Position numbers and translations under genes: made by a program. A stretch of 18,295 nucleotides of DNA from Chthonomonas sp. UBA2387 (GTDB lineage Bacteria > Armatimonadota > Fimbriimonadia > Fimbriimonadales > Fimbriimonadaceae). A model generated the notes under the pieces. That model ran no database searches. It had not been told where the DNA came from and saw only the letters and a list, made by a program, of their open reading frames with translations. The stretch covers positions 1-18,295 of the forward strand of contig DDSP01000075.1 of assembly GCA_002343445.1 (NCBI GenBank). Reading direction: 5' to 3'. Shown one piece after another: positions 6,850 through 14,792 of the stretch. Each line of letters starts with the position of its first letter. Positions within the stretch are counted from its first letter, which is position 1.

Positions 6850-7688
6850 TGACAACCAAGACCACACTATTGGCCGCAACGGCCCTTCTCGTCGCCGGAG
6901 CGCAAGCCCAAGACCGTGTCGAACTTGCCTCCGATGGCAGAGATCGCTCCATCGGCCTGACGTTCGGCGGACTGGGCGCGAGCTTTGGCGGCCGCAGCCT
7001 GTCCTCCAAGTACCTCAAGTTCGACATCCAGCCGGTCAAGCAGTTCAAGCTCTGGTTCGGCAGCCAATCGCTCGACGCGAAGGGCAAGGAAGACCCAGCC
7101 ACGGGCAATCGCAGCACTTTCGACGCGAGGGCCACCGAGTTTGGGATGCGCTACGAGTTCCAAAGCCGCGGCGGCGCGCCGTTCGGCGTCTCCTACATCG
7201 CCCATCGCTCCGGAGACGGCACGTTCGAACAGACCGACGGCTCCTCCGCGCTCTACTTCGGCCCGAAGACGGACACGTTCGAGGTGGATCACGAGGGTTG
7301 GTCGGGCTCGTACAGCCGCATCAAGGCGGGCAGCCGGTCGGCATCGGTGTTCGGTGTCGGCTACGCGGGCAAGCAACCGTTGAAGGCCAAGGGCTGGAGC
7401 TTCCTCTACGAGGGCAAGCTGCTCTTTGAAAGGCCCAGCGGAACGGTGGTGAACCCGGATGGAAGCACACGGGCCATGGCGCGCCTCGGCCTCGAATACG
7501 GCTCGCCGGAGTGGGGCAGCATCTCGCTGAGCGCCTACGTGTTCCCCGGCGGGATCCCCTACACGGGCACCCCCCTCTCGGGCTTCACGTCGTTCTTCCT
7601 CTACGAGCCGGGCGGAGTCGCGGACGACTTGCGAACGAAGACTTCGGCGACCCTCGACCTCCGGGTGTCGCTCAAGGCCTCGTTCTAA
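6846..7688 (+). CDS. Probable outer-membrane beta-barrel protein
   Basis: A 280-residue exported protein of unknown family. The N-terminus MMTTKTTLLAATALLVAGAQAQ is a Sec signal peptide with an AQA-type cleavage site. The body is Gly- and aromatic-rich with repeated short amphipathic strands: TFGGLGASFGG, YLKFDIQPVKQFKLWFGS, FGMRYEFQSRGG, GWSGSYSRIKAGS, ARLGLEYGSPEWGSISLSAYV. It ends in LDLRVSLKASF, with alternating hydrophobic residues and a terminal Phe. This is the classical outer-membrane assembly signal read by the BAM machinery. It supports a diderm host and outer-membrane insertion. The start overlaps the lipoprotein stop in an ATGA; a second ATG follows immediately at 6849. A barrel paired with a lipoprotein recalls export or anchoring pairs, but no specific family is recognised. 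Confidence 0.75.
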   Translation: MMTTKTTLLAATALLVAGAQAQDRVELASDGRDRSIGLTFGGLGASFGGRSLSSKYLKFDIQPVKQFKLWFGSQSLDAKGKEDPATGNRSTFDARATEFGMRYEFQSRGGAPFGVSYIAHRSGDGTFEQTDGSSALYFGPKTDTFEVDHEGWSGSYSRIKAGSRSASVFGVGYAGKQPLKAKGWSFLYEGKLLFERPSGTVVNPDGSTRAMARLGLEYGSPEWGSISLSAYVFPGGIPYTGTPLSGFTSFFLYEPGGVADDLRTKTSATLDLRVSLKASF

Positions 7689-7701
7689 CGGCATCGCAAC
7701 G

Positions 7702-7725
7702 GGGCAGGTACATTCGTGCCTGCCC
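7702..7725 (+). promoter_or_regulatory. Near-perfect palindrome with embedded -10-like element abutting the argC start codon
   Basis: GGGCAGG (7702-7708) and CCTGCCC (7719-7725) are perfect inverted arms. Inside them AC (7710-7711) pairs with GT (7716-7717), and T7709 faces G7718 as a wobble, leaving an ATTC loop. TACATT (7709-7714) inside the palindrome matches the TACAAT-type -10 element seen at 3474. The argC ATG begins at the very next base, 7726, with no Shine-Dalgarno sequence. It could be an operator over the promoter of argCJ, or an RNA hairpin at the start codon. Confidence 0.5.
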
Positions 7726-8748
7726 ATGTCCAAGACGATCAGCGCGACCGTCGTCGGCGCGACCGGATACACCGGTTCCGAGGCGTTGCGCCTTCTCTTC
7801 GCCCATCCCAATGTCGGCCAGGTGCGAGCCACCTCGGACCGGCTGGCTGGGCAGCCCTTGCGAACCTCGTGCCCGTGGCTCGACACCGATCTGGTGCTTG
7901 AAGCCTACGACCCGCTGTCGGCGAGCGAGTCGGACGTCGTCTTCCTCTGCCAGAGCAATGGCGTCGCCATGCGGCTGGCGCCCGAGTTGATCGAGCGGAC
8001 GCGGGTGATCGACCTCTCCGCCGACTTCCGGCTCACGGACCTTGACGAGTGGGAGGCGTGGTACCGCATGCCTCACGCCCGCCCAGCGGCCTGTGCCGAA
8101 GCGGTCTACGGTCTGCCCGAACTCGGCGACCGCACGCGCATCGCACAGGCACGCCTCGTCGCCAACCCCGGCTGCTACGTCACAGCGAGCTTGTTGGCCC
8201 TGGTTCCTCTCGAACGAGCCGGGTTGATCCACGGCACGCCGATCATCGACGCCAAGTCGGGGGTCTCGGGAGCGGGACGCTCGAAGGCCGACACCGAGTA
8301 TCTTCTCTCCGAGCTGGCCGGCTCGCTGAAGGCGTACGGCGTGGTGGGCCACCGCCACACTCCCGAAATCGAGCAACTTCTGGGGCGACCCGTGCGGTTC
8401 GCGCCGCACCTTCTCCCCTTCCCACGGGGCATCCACGCCACGATCCACTTCCCGATCGCGCCAGGAACCACCGATGAGCGATTGCGTGCCGCGCTCAAAG
8501 TGTTCCATGGGGCGCATCCCTTCGTCCGCGTCTGCGACCCCGGTTACTGGCCTTCGACCAAGGAAGTCCTGGGCACCAACTCGTGTCGCATCGCATGCGC
8601 GGTGGACGAACGGACCCAGTTGGCCACGGTCGTCTCGGTCATTGACAATCTGATGAAGGGCGCGGCGGGCCAAGCGGTGCAGAATATGAACCTGATGTTC
8701 GGATTCCCCGAAACCGCCGGCCTTCCCATCCACGGAGTGTGGCCCTGA
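7726..8748 (+). CDS. argC: N-acetyl-gamma-glutamyl-phosphate reductase
   Basis: A 340-residue enzyme of arginine biosynthesis. It reduces N-acetylglutamyl-5-phosphate with NADPH to N-acetylglutamate semialdehyde in the cytoplasm. The N-terminal Rossmann fold carries GATGYTG (11-17). The catalytic nucleophile Cys150 sits in the signature NPGCYVT (148-153). DAKSGVSGAGR (175-185) and the catalytic-base His209 in GHRHTPE follow. IDLSADFRL (95-103) and YGLPEL (128-133) are further type 1 ArgC hallmarks. The length is normal. The ATG at 7726 follows directly on a 24-bp palindrome and has no ribosome site, so initiation may be close to leaderless. argJ starts 2 bp after the stop, giving a tight argCJ unit. 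argB and argD are not in the window. Confidence 0.97.
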   Translation: MSKTISATVVGATGYTGSEALRLLFAHPNVGQVRATSDRLAGQPLRTSCPWLDTDLVLEAYDPLSASESDVVFLCQSNGVAMRLAPELIERTRVIDLSADFRLTDLDEWEAWYRMPHARPAACAEAVYGLPELGDRTRIAQARLVANPGCYVTASLLALVPLERAGLIHGTPIIDAKSGVSGAGRSKADTEYLLSELAGSLKAYGVVGHRHTPEIEQLLGRPVRFAPHLLPFPRGIHATIHFPIAPGTTDERLRAALKVFHGAHPFVRVCDPGYWPSTKEVLGTNSCRIACAVDERTQLATVVSVIDNLMKGAAGQAVQNMNLMFGFPETAGLPIHGVWP

Positions 8749-8750
8749 CC

Positions 8751-9890
8751 ATGCCCAAGGGCTTTCTGTATTCCGGCGTGCACTGCGGCCTGAAGAACAA
8801 AAGGCGAGATCTTGGTTTGCTGTGGAGCGAGACGCCCTCGGTGGGTGCGGGCGTGTTCACGCAGAACCTCGTGCGGGCCTCGTGCGTGGATTACAGCCGC
8901 AGCGTGGTGGCTTCTGGACGGCTCCAGGGCATCGTGGTCAACAGCGGCAACGCGAACTGCATGACGGGCGAGCAAGGCGAGGCGAACACGCGCAGGATGG
9001 CGCTCTTGGCAGCCGAACATCTTGGGCTCGACAGCGAGTGGATCGCTGTGGCGTCCACGGGCGTGATCGGCCAGCAGATCGCCATGGACAAGGTCGAGAA
9101 GGGCATCCGCGAGGCCGCCGTCCATGGGAGCAGCGATCCGCAGCCGTTTGCCGAAGCCATCATGACCACCGATCTCGTCGAGAAGACGAGCGAAATCGCG
9201 CTCGGTGGCGGGAGCATTCGGGGCATCGCCAAAGGCTCGGGCATGATCGAACCCAACATGGCCACGATGCTGGCCTTCATCGCCACCGACCTCGTGGTGG
9301 ACGCCGCCACGTTGGACCGCGCTTTGCGAGCGGCCGTGGCGAACAGTTTCAACGCACTTACGGTGGACGGCGACACCTCCACCAACGACATGGTGCTGGC
9401 CATGGCGAACGGCGCCAGCGGCCACCAACCCACCTATCCCGAGTTCGCCCACGCCCTCGAGCAGGTCTGCGTGGACCTCGCCAAGCAAGTGGCACGCGAT
9501 GGAGAAGGCGCCACCAAACTCATCGAGGTCTGGGTGCGCGGCAGCGACGACCCCAAGCGCGTGGCCAAGACGATCGCCAACTCGCCGCTCGTCAAGACGG
9601 CCATGTTTGGCTGCGACCCCAATTGGGGGCGCATTCTGGCCGCAGCCGGCCGATCCGGCGTAGCCTTCGAGCCAACCCTTGCTTCCCTGACGTTGGCGGC
9701 TTCGGGAAGGCGGCATCTGCTTTGCCGAAACGGAACTCCCCAAACCTTCGACGCCGCAGAAGCGTCTCAAGACCTAAAGGCAGAATCGGTGCGGATCGAG
9801 CTCGATTTGGGACCCGGCGAAGAAGCCGTCGTTTACACGTGCGACTTCGGCTACGGGTATGTGCGGATCAACGCCGAGTACCACACGTGA
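8751..9890 (+). CDS. argJ: Glutamate N-acetyltransferase / amino-acid acetyltransferase (ArgJ)
   Basis: A 379-residue ArgJ. It transfers the acetyl group from N-acetylornithine to glutamate and so recycles it in arginine biosynthesis; bifunctional members also use acetyl-CoA. ArgJ is made as a precursor that cleaves itself before a conserved Thr. Here the site is EPNMATMLAF, with nucleophile Thr172 giving alpha (1-171) and beta chains. The oxyanion-hole STGVIG (102-107), KGSGMIEPNM (161-170), TVDGDTSTND and the C-terminal ending GYVRINAEYHT are all family hallmarks. The ATG at 8751 is 2 bp after the argC stop; an in-frame GTG at 8739 would overlap argC and add four residues. Whether it is mono- or bifunctional cannot be read from sequence alone, and no separate argA is visible. 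Confidence 0.96.
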   Translation: MPKGFLYSGVHCGLKNKRRDLGLLWSETPSVGAGVFTQNLVRASCVDYSRSVVASGRLQGIVVNSGNANCMTGEQGEANTRRMALLAAEHLGLDSEWIAVASTGVIGQQIAMDKVEKGIREAAVHGSSDPQPFAEAIMTTDLVEKTSEIALGGGSIRGIAKGSGMIEPNMATMLAFIATDLVVDAATLDRALRAAVANSFNALTVDGDTSTNDMVLAMANGASGHQPTYPEFAHALEQVCVDLAKQVARDGEGATKLIEVWVRGSDDPKRVAKTIANSPLVKTAMFGCDPNWGRILAAAGRSGVAFEPTLASLTLAASGRRHLLCRNGTPQTFDAAEASQDLKAESVRIELDLGPGEEAVVYTCDFGYGYVRINAEYHT

Positions 9891-9909
9891 CGATGAAGTT
9901 GACGCCCCC

Positions 9910-11232
9910 ATGATGACCCGACGCATCCTCATCGGCCTGGTGATCGGGCACATCCTGTTGGCGCTCGCCTATGCTGGAGCGATCCCCTACCGAACGGGTG
10001 GCAAATTGCTCAACCAACCGGGGACGCATCTGGACATCGGCGCACCCGACGAGCGCCAGCACGCCAACTACGTCCAACACATCCTCGACGGCAACGGTAT
10101 TCCCGTCTTCAAGCCCAAGGACCCCAACCTTTACGAGTCGTATCAGGCGCACCAGCCTCCCCTCTACTACGTCTTGGCCAGCACCTACGCGCGGGTGCTC
10201 GGCGTGTCGGACGTTGCCGACCCTTCGGCGGGCTTGCGCCTGAGGAGTTTCAGCGCGATCCTCGGCGGATTGGCGGTCTGGGGCCTGTTTTGCCTTGGGT
10301 ACTGGGGGTTCAAGAGCGAACGGATCGGGCTGCTCACCGCAATGATCGGCGGCTTCATGCCGATGATGGTCGGGCTCTCGGCTGCGGTCGGCAACGACCC
10401 CATGCTCATCGCGGTCTGCACGTGGACGCTCGCGTTTCTCGCCAAGGCGTTGCGCGAGGGGTGGTGCTTCGGCAAGTCGGTGCCGATCGCGCTGTTGGTC
10501 GCAGTCGGCATCTATACCAAGACGAGTGCTCTGTCCTTGTTCATCCCGGTGGGCCTGGCGCTGTATCTCGGGCGAAAGGAGGTCTCGGAGTCCAAGACGA
10601 TCTGGCCCCATGCGCTGCTCGTTCTGATCGGCCCCTTGTTGTTGCCGCTGCCTTGGATGCTTCGGAACAAAGGCCTCTATGGCGACCCGTTCGCGATCAA
10701 GGCGTTCGGCGAGGCGTTCACGGGGACCATGCAGGCCGAGACGCTCGCAAACCGCGCGGGCGGTTGGATTCCGTACTGGACGGCGGTCACGGAAGGCACG
10801 GTGTACAGCTTCTACGGGGTGTTCAGCTACTGGGACATCTTCTTCGACTTCCGCCTGTACCGCATCCTGATGGCGGCGACGCTGATCCTCGGGTTGGGGT
10901 GGACCCTTTCGTTCCGGGGCGACAAGGAGACGCGCGGCAGCGGCCTCGTTCAGATCGTGAACGCCGCGTTCTTCGCCACGGTGCTGGCGCTGTTCATCCG
11001 GTTCAACATGCAGTACTTTCAAGCACAGGCCCGGTACCTCTACCCCGCGATCGGCCCCATCGCGTGCGGCCTAGCCGTCGGAGCGGCCCAGTTCGGCTAC
11101 AAGAACCGCAGGCTCACGCTCTTGGTCGCGCTCGGCTTCATGGTGCTGCTCAACGGCTACGTGCTGATGATCCTCCCAGACGAGTTTGCCGCGCGAGTGG
11201 CGCGCGAAACGACCGCCGCTCCAGCACCGTAG
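9910..11232 (+). CDS. Polytopic membrane glycosyltransferase-like protein (GT-C / PMT superfamily)
   Basis: A 440-residue integral membrane protein with roughly ten or more helices. The first lies at about 6-24. The first large periplasmic loop carries an acidic pair in APDERQHANYV (Asp47-Glu48), followed by GNGIPVF and HQPPLYYVLAS (81-91). This order (acidic pair, His, then H-x-P-P-x-Y-Y) is typical of GT-C enzymes related to PMT/ArnT and DUF2142-type proteins, which move a sugar from a lipid-phosphate carrier to protein or lipid outside the membrane. The rest alternates helices and short loops, with FNMQYFQAQARYLYPAIGP near the C-terminus typical of the group. The ATG at 9910 (or 9913) is 19 bp after argJ with no clear ribosome site. 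Co-transcription with argCJ looks positional rather than functional. Sugar and acceptor are unknown. Confidence 0.75.
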   Translation: MMTRRILIGLVIGHILLALAYAGAIPYRTGGKLLNQPGTHLDIGAPDERQHANYVQHILDGNGIPVFKPKDPNLYESYQAHQPPLYYVLASTYARVLGVSDVADPSAGLRLRSFSAILGGLAVWGLFCLGYWGFKSERIGLLTAMIGGFMPMMVGLSAAVGNDPMLIAVCTWTLAFLAKALREGWCFGKSVPIALLVAVGIYTKTSALSLFIPVGLALYLGRKEVSESKTIWPHALLVLIGPLLLPLPWMLRNKGLYGDPFAIKAFGEAFTGTMQAETLANRAGGWIPYWTAVTEGTVYSFYGVFSYWDIFFDFRLYRILMAATLILGLGWTLSFRGDKETRGSGLVQIVNAAFFATVLALFIRFNMQYFQAQARYLYPAIGPIACGLAVGAAQFGYKNRRLTLLVALGFMVLLNGYVLMILPDEFAARVARETTAAPAP

Positions 11233-11294
11233 CAGACGTTCGGGTTTGGTATGGCGCATACTTGGCGTCAGAAACCCTCGGGTGACGACCGACC
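11233..11294 (+). promoter_or_regulatory. Presumed promoter/operator of the transporter-pterin operon
   Basis: The 62-bp gap before the six-gene operon contains a perfect 13-bp palindrome, GTATG-GCG-CATAC (11249-11261). Its right arm overlaps a CATACT -10-like hexamer (11257-11262). GGGTTT (11242-11247) and AAACCC (11272-11277) flank it as a second inverted pair. GGTGA at 11281-11285 is a weak ribosome site 9 nt before the ATG. An operator over the -10 is plausible; no known regulator motif was recognised. Confidence 0.4.
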
Positions 11295-12302
11295 ATGATC
11301 AAGCTCAACACATTCGCCCTCGCCGTCGCGGCCCTGGCCCTCGTCGTCGGCTGCTCCGCCCCCAAAGAAGAGTCCGCTTCCGGCGAGCCCAAGCCGAGCG
11401 AAGCCGCGCCGTTCAAGGTCGCACTGCTCACGCCGGGTCCGGTGAGTGACGCGGGCTGGAGCGCTATGGCCTACCGGGGCCTCAAAGCCATCGAAGCAGA
11501 TACGGGCGCGCAGGTCAACAACCAGGAAGCGGGCGGCACGCAGATCAAGGATGCCATGCGATCCTACGCGCGCCAAGGCTACAAGCTCGTGTTCGGGCAC
11601 GGGTTCGAGTACAACGAGCCCGCCATCGAGGTGGCCAAGGATTTCCCGGACACGGTCTTTGTCAGCAGTTCGGGCGGTCAAACGGCCGACAACGTGGGCG
11701 CGTTCCGGTTCTACTTGGAGCAGGGCTTCTACCTGGCCGGCGTCATGGCGGCCAAAATGAGCAAGTCCGGCGTGGTCGGCATGGTTGGCGGCGACGATGT
11801 GCCTTCCATCCGCTCGACGTTCAAGGCGTTCCGCGCCGGAGCGATCGACACCAATCCCGCGATCCAGGTGAAGGAAGTCTTCACCAACTCCGGTCAGGAC
11901 ATCGCCAAAGCGAAGCAAGCCACCGAGAAACTGATCGAGGAAGGCGCGGACTTCGTCATCCACCAAGCCAACGCCGCAGCCCAAGGCGTGTTCGACGCCT
12001 GCGCCGAGAAGAACGTCTACGCGTTCGGAGCCAACGCCGACCAGAACGACAACCCGAGCGGACGCGTGATCGCCAGTGCCGTGATCCTCGCCGAACCCGC
12101 CTTTGTCGCATTGGCCAAAAAGGTCAAGGAAGGCGGCTACAAGGGCGGCATCGAACTGATGGGGATGGACATCGGCGCGATTGACTTCGTGGTCAACCCG
12201 GCGATGAAGACGGTCATTCCTCCGGATGTGCTGACGCTGGTCGCCGAGATCCAAGCCCAGATCAAGGATGGGCGGCGAACGGTTCCGAAAGACGAGTTCT
12301 GA
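11295..12302 (+). CDS. BMP-family ABC transporter substrate-binding lipoprotein
   Basis: A 335-residue solute receptor of the basic membrane protein (PnrA/Med-like) family. The N-terminus MIKLNTFALAVAALALVVGC is a lipoprotein signal with lipid-attachment Cys20 (VVGC). A low-complexity tether (21-39) leads to the two-lobed binding domain: KVALLTPGPVSDAGWSAMAY (41-60), GHGFEYNEPA (101-110), VSSSGGQTADNVGAF (123-137), QGFYLAGVMAA (143-153), GMVGGDDVPSI and FGANADQND (244-252). Characterised family members bind purine nucleosides. Here the receptor motif reads SDAGWSAMA rather than the D-x-S-F-N form of PnrA, so the ligand may differ. The ATPase gene starts 10 bp downstream and two permeases follow, forming a complete importer. 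Pterin-enzyme genes are at the end of the same operon, making a nucleoside, pterin or related base a reasonable guess. Confidence 0.92.
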   Translation: MIKLNTFALAVAALALVVGCSAPKEESASGEPKPSEAAPFKVALLTPGPVSDAGWSAMAYRGLKAIEADTGAQVNNQEAGGTQIKDAMRSYARQGYKLVFGHGFEYNEPAIEVAKDFPDTVFVSSSGGQTADNVGAFRFYLEQGFYLAGVMAAKMSKSGVVGMVGGDDVPSIRSTFKAFRAGAIDTNPAIQVKEVFTNSGQDIAKAKQATEKLIEEGADFVIHQANAAAQGVFDACAEKNVYAFGANADQNDNPSGRVIASAVILAEPAFVALAKKVKEGGYKGGIELMGMDIGAIDFVVNPAMKTVIPPDVLTLVAEIQAQIKDGRRTVPKDEF

Positions 12303-12312
12303 CGCGACCACC

Positions 12313-13764
12313 ATGCAGCCGTTGATCGCCATTCGCGGCCTGTGCAAGCGCTTCGGGCCCGTTCAGGCGCTCAAGAACGTGGCCGCGACGTTCGAGGCCG
12401 GCGAGATCCACGCGGTCCTGGGCGAGAACGGAGCGGGCAAGTCCACGCTGGTCAACCTGCTTGCGGGCTTCTTGATGCCCGACGCCGGATCGCTCGAACT
12501 CGACGGTGCGCCGTTGCCCTTGGGCGACCCCGTGGCGATCCGAAACATGGGGGTGGCGATGGTCCACCAGCACTTTATGTTGGTGCCCGAGTTCACCGTA
12601 GCGGAGAACTTGGCTCTGGCGCGAACAGGCCGCACGCTCGAACGGTTGGAGCCCCTGGATCGCGCGGCGGGGTCGCTGGCGATGGCCGAGCGGTTGGGCT
12701 GGAAACTCGACCCCAAGGCTCGAACCGGCGACCTGCCCGTGGGGGTCCAGCAACGCATCGAGATCCTGAAGGCCCTGGGCGACGACCGCCGCGTCCTCAT
12801 CCTCGACGAGCCGACCGCCGTCCTTGGTCCCGACGAAGTTGAAGAGTTGTTCCGCGTCCTTCGGGATCTGCGAGAAAAGGGCATGGCCATCCTGCTCATC
12901 GCCCACAAACTCAGCGAGGTTATGGCCGTGGCCAACCGTGCCACTGTATTGCGGCGAGGCGAGGTTGTCGCCTCCGCGCCGATCGCCGACGTGGACGAGG
13001 CGACCCTGGCGGCGTGGATGGTCGGCGACGTGCCACCCCGGGCCGAGCGACCCTCAGCGAAGTCTGCCACTGAGTTTCAAGGCCTGCGTCTATCCGGATT
13101 GCGGGTCCTGGGAGACCGGGGCGAGTCGGCGATCACGGACCTGGGCTTAGAGGTGCCCCGGGGTGCGATCGTCGGGATCGGCGGCGTGGACGGCAACGGG
13201 CAGGTCGAGCTTGCGGAAGCCATCGTCGGCGTGCGGAGCTTCAGTGGGGAACTGGTCTGGGTGCCGCATGGCGAACCCGCGATCGCCTACATCCCCCAGA
13301 GCCGCCAGAAGGACGGCTTGGCCCTCAAGATGTCGGTTCTCGACAACCTCGCCATCGCCGGCCACCTTCGGACCGAGATGAGGCGGGGCCCCTTCCTTCG
13401 AACCCGCGCGTTGAGCCATTGGGGCGGCGAGTTGGTCGGCAAGTACGCGATCAAGGTCGGCGCTCTGGATGACCCCGTGGGTTCGCTGAGCGGCGGCAAC
13501 CAGCAAAAGGTCGTCGTGGCCCGCGAACTCGACCGCGAACCCGACCTCGTAGTGGCCGTCAACCCCACGCGCGGCCTCGATGTGCGGGCGGCCCGGTTCG
13601 TCCACGAGCAACTCGCTCAGGCCAGGGACCGAGGCGCGGCCGTCCTGCTGATCTCGACCGACCTCGACGAGTTGGCCGCCATGGCCGACGAGACGTTCTT
13701 CCTTCTCGGCGGTCGTCTGCGGTCGGGTGACGGGGCCGAGGCGATGGTCGGAGGCGCGGCTTGA
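12313..13764 (+). CDS. ABC transporter ATPase with two nucleotide-binding domains (YufO/NupO type)
   Basis: A 483-residue double ATPase that powers a BMP-type importer from the cytoplasmic side. NBD1 is complete: Walker A GENGAGKST (37-45), Q-loop region VHQHFML (84-90), signature LPVGVQQRIEI (141-151), Walker B LILDEPTA (162-169) and switch His198. NBD2 has the degenerate Walker A GIGGVDGNGQVE (288-299), a good LSGGNQQKV signature (392-400) and Walker B VVAVNPTRGLD (413-423), where Asn417 replaces the catalytic Glu; the switch His is also absent (STDLDE). This asymmetry, with one active and one degenerate site, is normal for the nucleoside and ribose importer ATPases. The ATG at 12313 is 10 bp after the receptor gene and has no clear ribosome site. 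The end overlaps the first permease by 4 bp. It resembles YufO/NupO/BmpB-type proteins. Confidence 0.94.
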   Translation: MQPLIAIRGLCKRFGPVQALKNVAATFEAGEIHAVLGENGAGKSTLVNLLAGFLMPDAGSLELDGAPLPLGDPVAIRNMGVAMVHQHFMLVPEFTVAENLALARTGRTLERLEPLDRAAGSLAMAERLGWKLDPKARTGDLPVGVQQRIEILKALGDDRRVLILDEPTAVLGPDEVEELFRVLRDLREKGMAILLIAHKLSEVMAVANRATVLRRGEVVASAPIADVDEATLAAWMVGDVPPRAERPSAKSATEFQGLRLSGLRVLGDRGESAITDLGLEVPRGAIVGIGGVDGNGQVELAEAIVGVRSFSGELVWVPHGEPAIAYIPQSRQKDGLALKMSVLDNLAIAGHLRTEMRRGPFLRTRALSHWGGELVGKYAIKVGALDDPVGSLSGGNQQKVVVARELDREPDLVVAVNPTRGLDVRAARFVHEQLAQARDRGAAVLLISTDLDELAAMADETFFLLGGRLRSGDGAEAMVGGAA

Positions 13765-14792
13765 AGAAGACGTTGCTACCCGCACTGGGTGCGTTGTTGG
13801 GCCTGACCCTGGCTTTGGTGCTGACACTGGTCGCGTTCGGGATGCCCGTGGCGGATTCGCTCGGGCTGATCTGGGAGGGCTCGGTCGGCTCCTCGGGCGG
13901 ATGGATGCGCACAGCGGTCAAGGCGACCCCGCTGATGCTCATGGGCCTGGGCATGGCCGTCGCGTGGCGGGCGGGCATGTACAACATCGGCGGAGAAGGC
14001 CAGTTCCTGGCGGGTGCCCTGGGCGGCGCGGCGGCCGCCAAGCTCCTGTCTGCGGTGCCCGCGTTGGCGTTGAAGCCGTTGGTCTTGGTCTCGGGCTTCG
14101 TGTGGGGCGGGCTGTTCGCGCTCATCGCCGGGTGGCTCCTCGTGAAGCGGGGCGTGAACGTGGTGATCTCGACCATCCTGCTCAACTTCGTCGCCATCCA
14201 ACTGTTCGAATGGGCGCTCACCGGGTCGCTGCAGGAAGCCAAGGGCCGAACCCCTCAGACCGACCGCCTGCCCGACGCCATGATGCTGTTCCGGTTCGAC
14301 CGGCAGAACGACCTGCATTCGGGCGTGCTGATCGCGTTGGTCGCCGTCGTGGTCGTTTACGCGATCCTGTTCCTCACGCCCACCGGTTTCCGGGTCCGAT
14401 TGGCTGGCGAAAACCCTCAAGCGGCGCGGGCCAACCGCATCCCACCCGCCCGGTACCAACTCATTGCGATGGCCCTGAGCGGCGGCTTGTGCGGCCTCGC
14501 GGCCAGCGTCGAGTTTCTGGGCATCACGGGGCAATTGGCCAAGGGCTTCAACCAGCAACTCGGGTTCATCGCGATTCCCGTGGCGCTCCTGGGCAACCTG
14601 CATCCCGTGGGCGTCGGCCTGAGCGCGGTCTACTTCGGCGGGCTGTTTGCGGGTTCCGAGAACCTGGCCCGGTTCAGCAACTTCGGCACGACCGTGATGT
14701 TCGTGATTCAGGGCACTGCGGTGTGGGCCTATGTCGGTGTGCGGACCGTCTTGGAGCGGCGTCAACTCGCGGGTGCGGAGGTCGAGTCGTGA
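13761..14792 (+). CDS. ABC transporter permease, YufP/NupP type
   Basis: A 343-residue integral membrane permease of the branched-chain-amino-acid/nucleoside type (BPD_transp_2 family). It is strongly hydrophobic with about nine helices, the first at about 4-27. The hallmark segment TPLMLMGLGMAVAWRAGMYNIGGEGQF (56-82) matches the TPL...G...A...AG.FNIG.EGQ signature of nucleoside importer permeases. FRVRLAGENPQAARANRI is the cytoplasmic loop that contacts the ATPase. The start is TTG at 13761, overlapping the ATPase stop as TTGA. It is supported by GGAGG at 13750-13754 with 6-nt spacing and by the need for the first helix; the next ATG at 13842 would remove that helix. It ends in a GTGA overlap with the second permease. 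Confidence 0.93.
   Translation: MKKTLLPALGALLGLTLALVLTLVAFGMPVADSLGLIWEGSVGSSGGWMRTAVKATPLMLMGLGMAVAWRAGMYNIGGEGQFLAGALGGAAAAKLLSAVPALALKPLVLVSGFVWGGLFALIAGWLLVKRGVNVVISTILLNFVAIQLFEWALTGSLQEAKGRTPQTDRLPDAMMLFRFDRQNDLHSGVLIALVAVVVVYAILFLTPTGFRVRLAGENPQAARANRIPPARYQLIAMALSGGLCGLAASVEFLGITGQLAKGFNQQLGFIAIPVALLGNLHPVGVGLSAVYFGGLFAGSENLARFSNFGTTVMFVIQGTAVWAYVGVRTVLERRQLAGAEVES

Noticed and set aside
7672..8733. Long antisense open frame opposite argC
   Set aside because: It has shadow-frame composition and lies fully over a gene with all ArgC catalytic motifs.
9893..9913. Mini reading frame (MKLTPP) between argJ and the glycosyltransferase-like gene
   Set aside because: Six codons with no ribosome site; the ATGA overlap with the next gene is most likely chance.
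13727..14788. Long upstream extension of the second permease frame across the first permease
   Set aside because: The extension is low-complexity Arg/Gly shadow sequence. The true start is GTG 14789, with GGAGG and a family-typical N-terminus.
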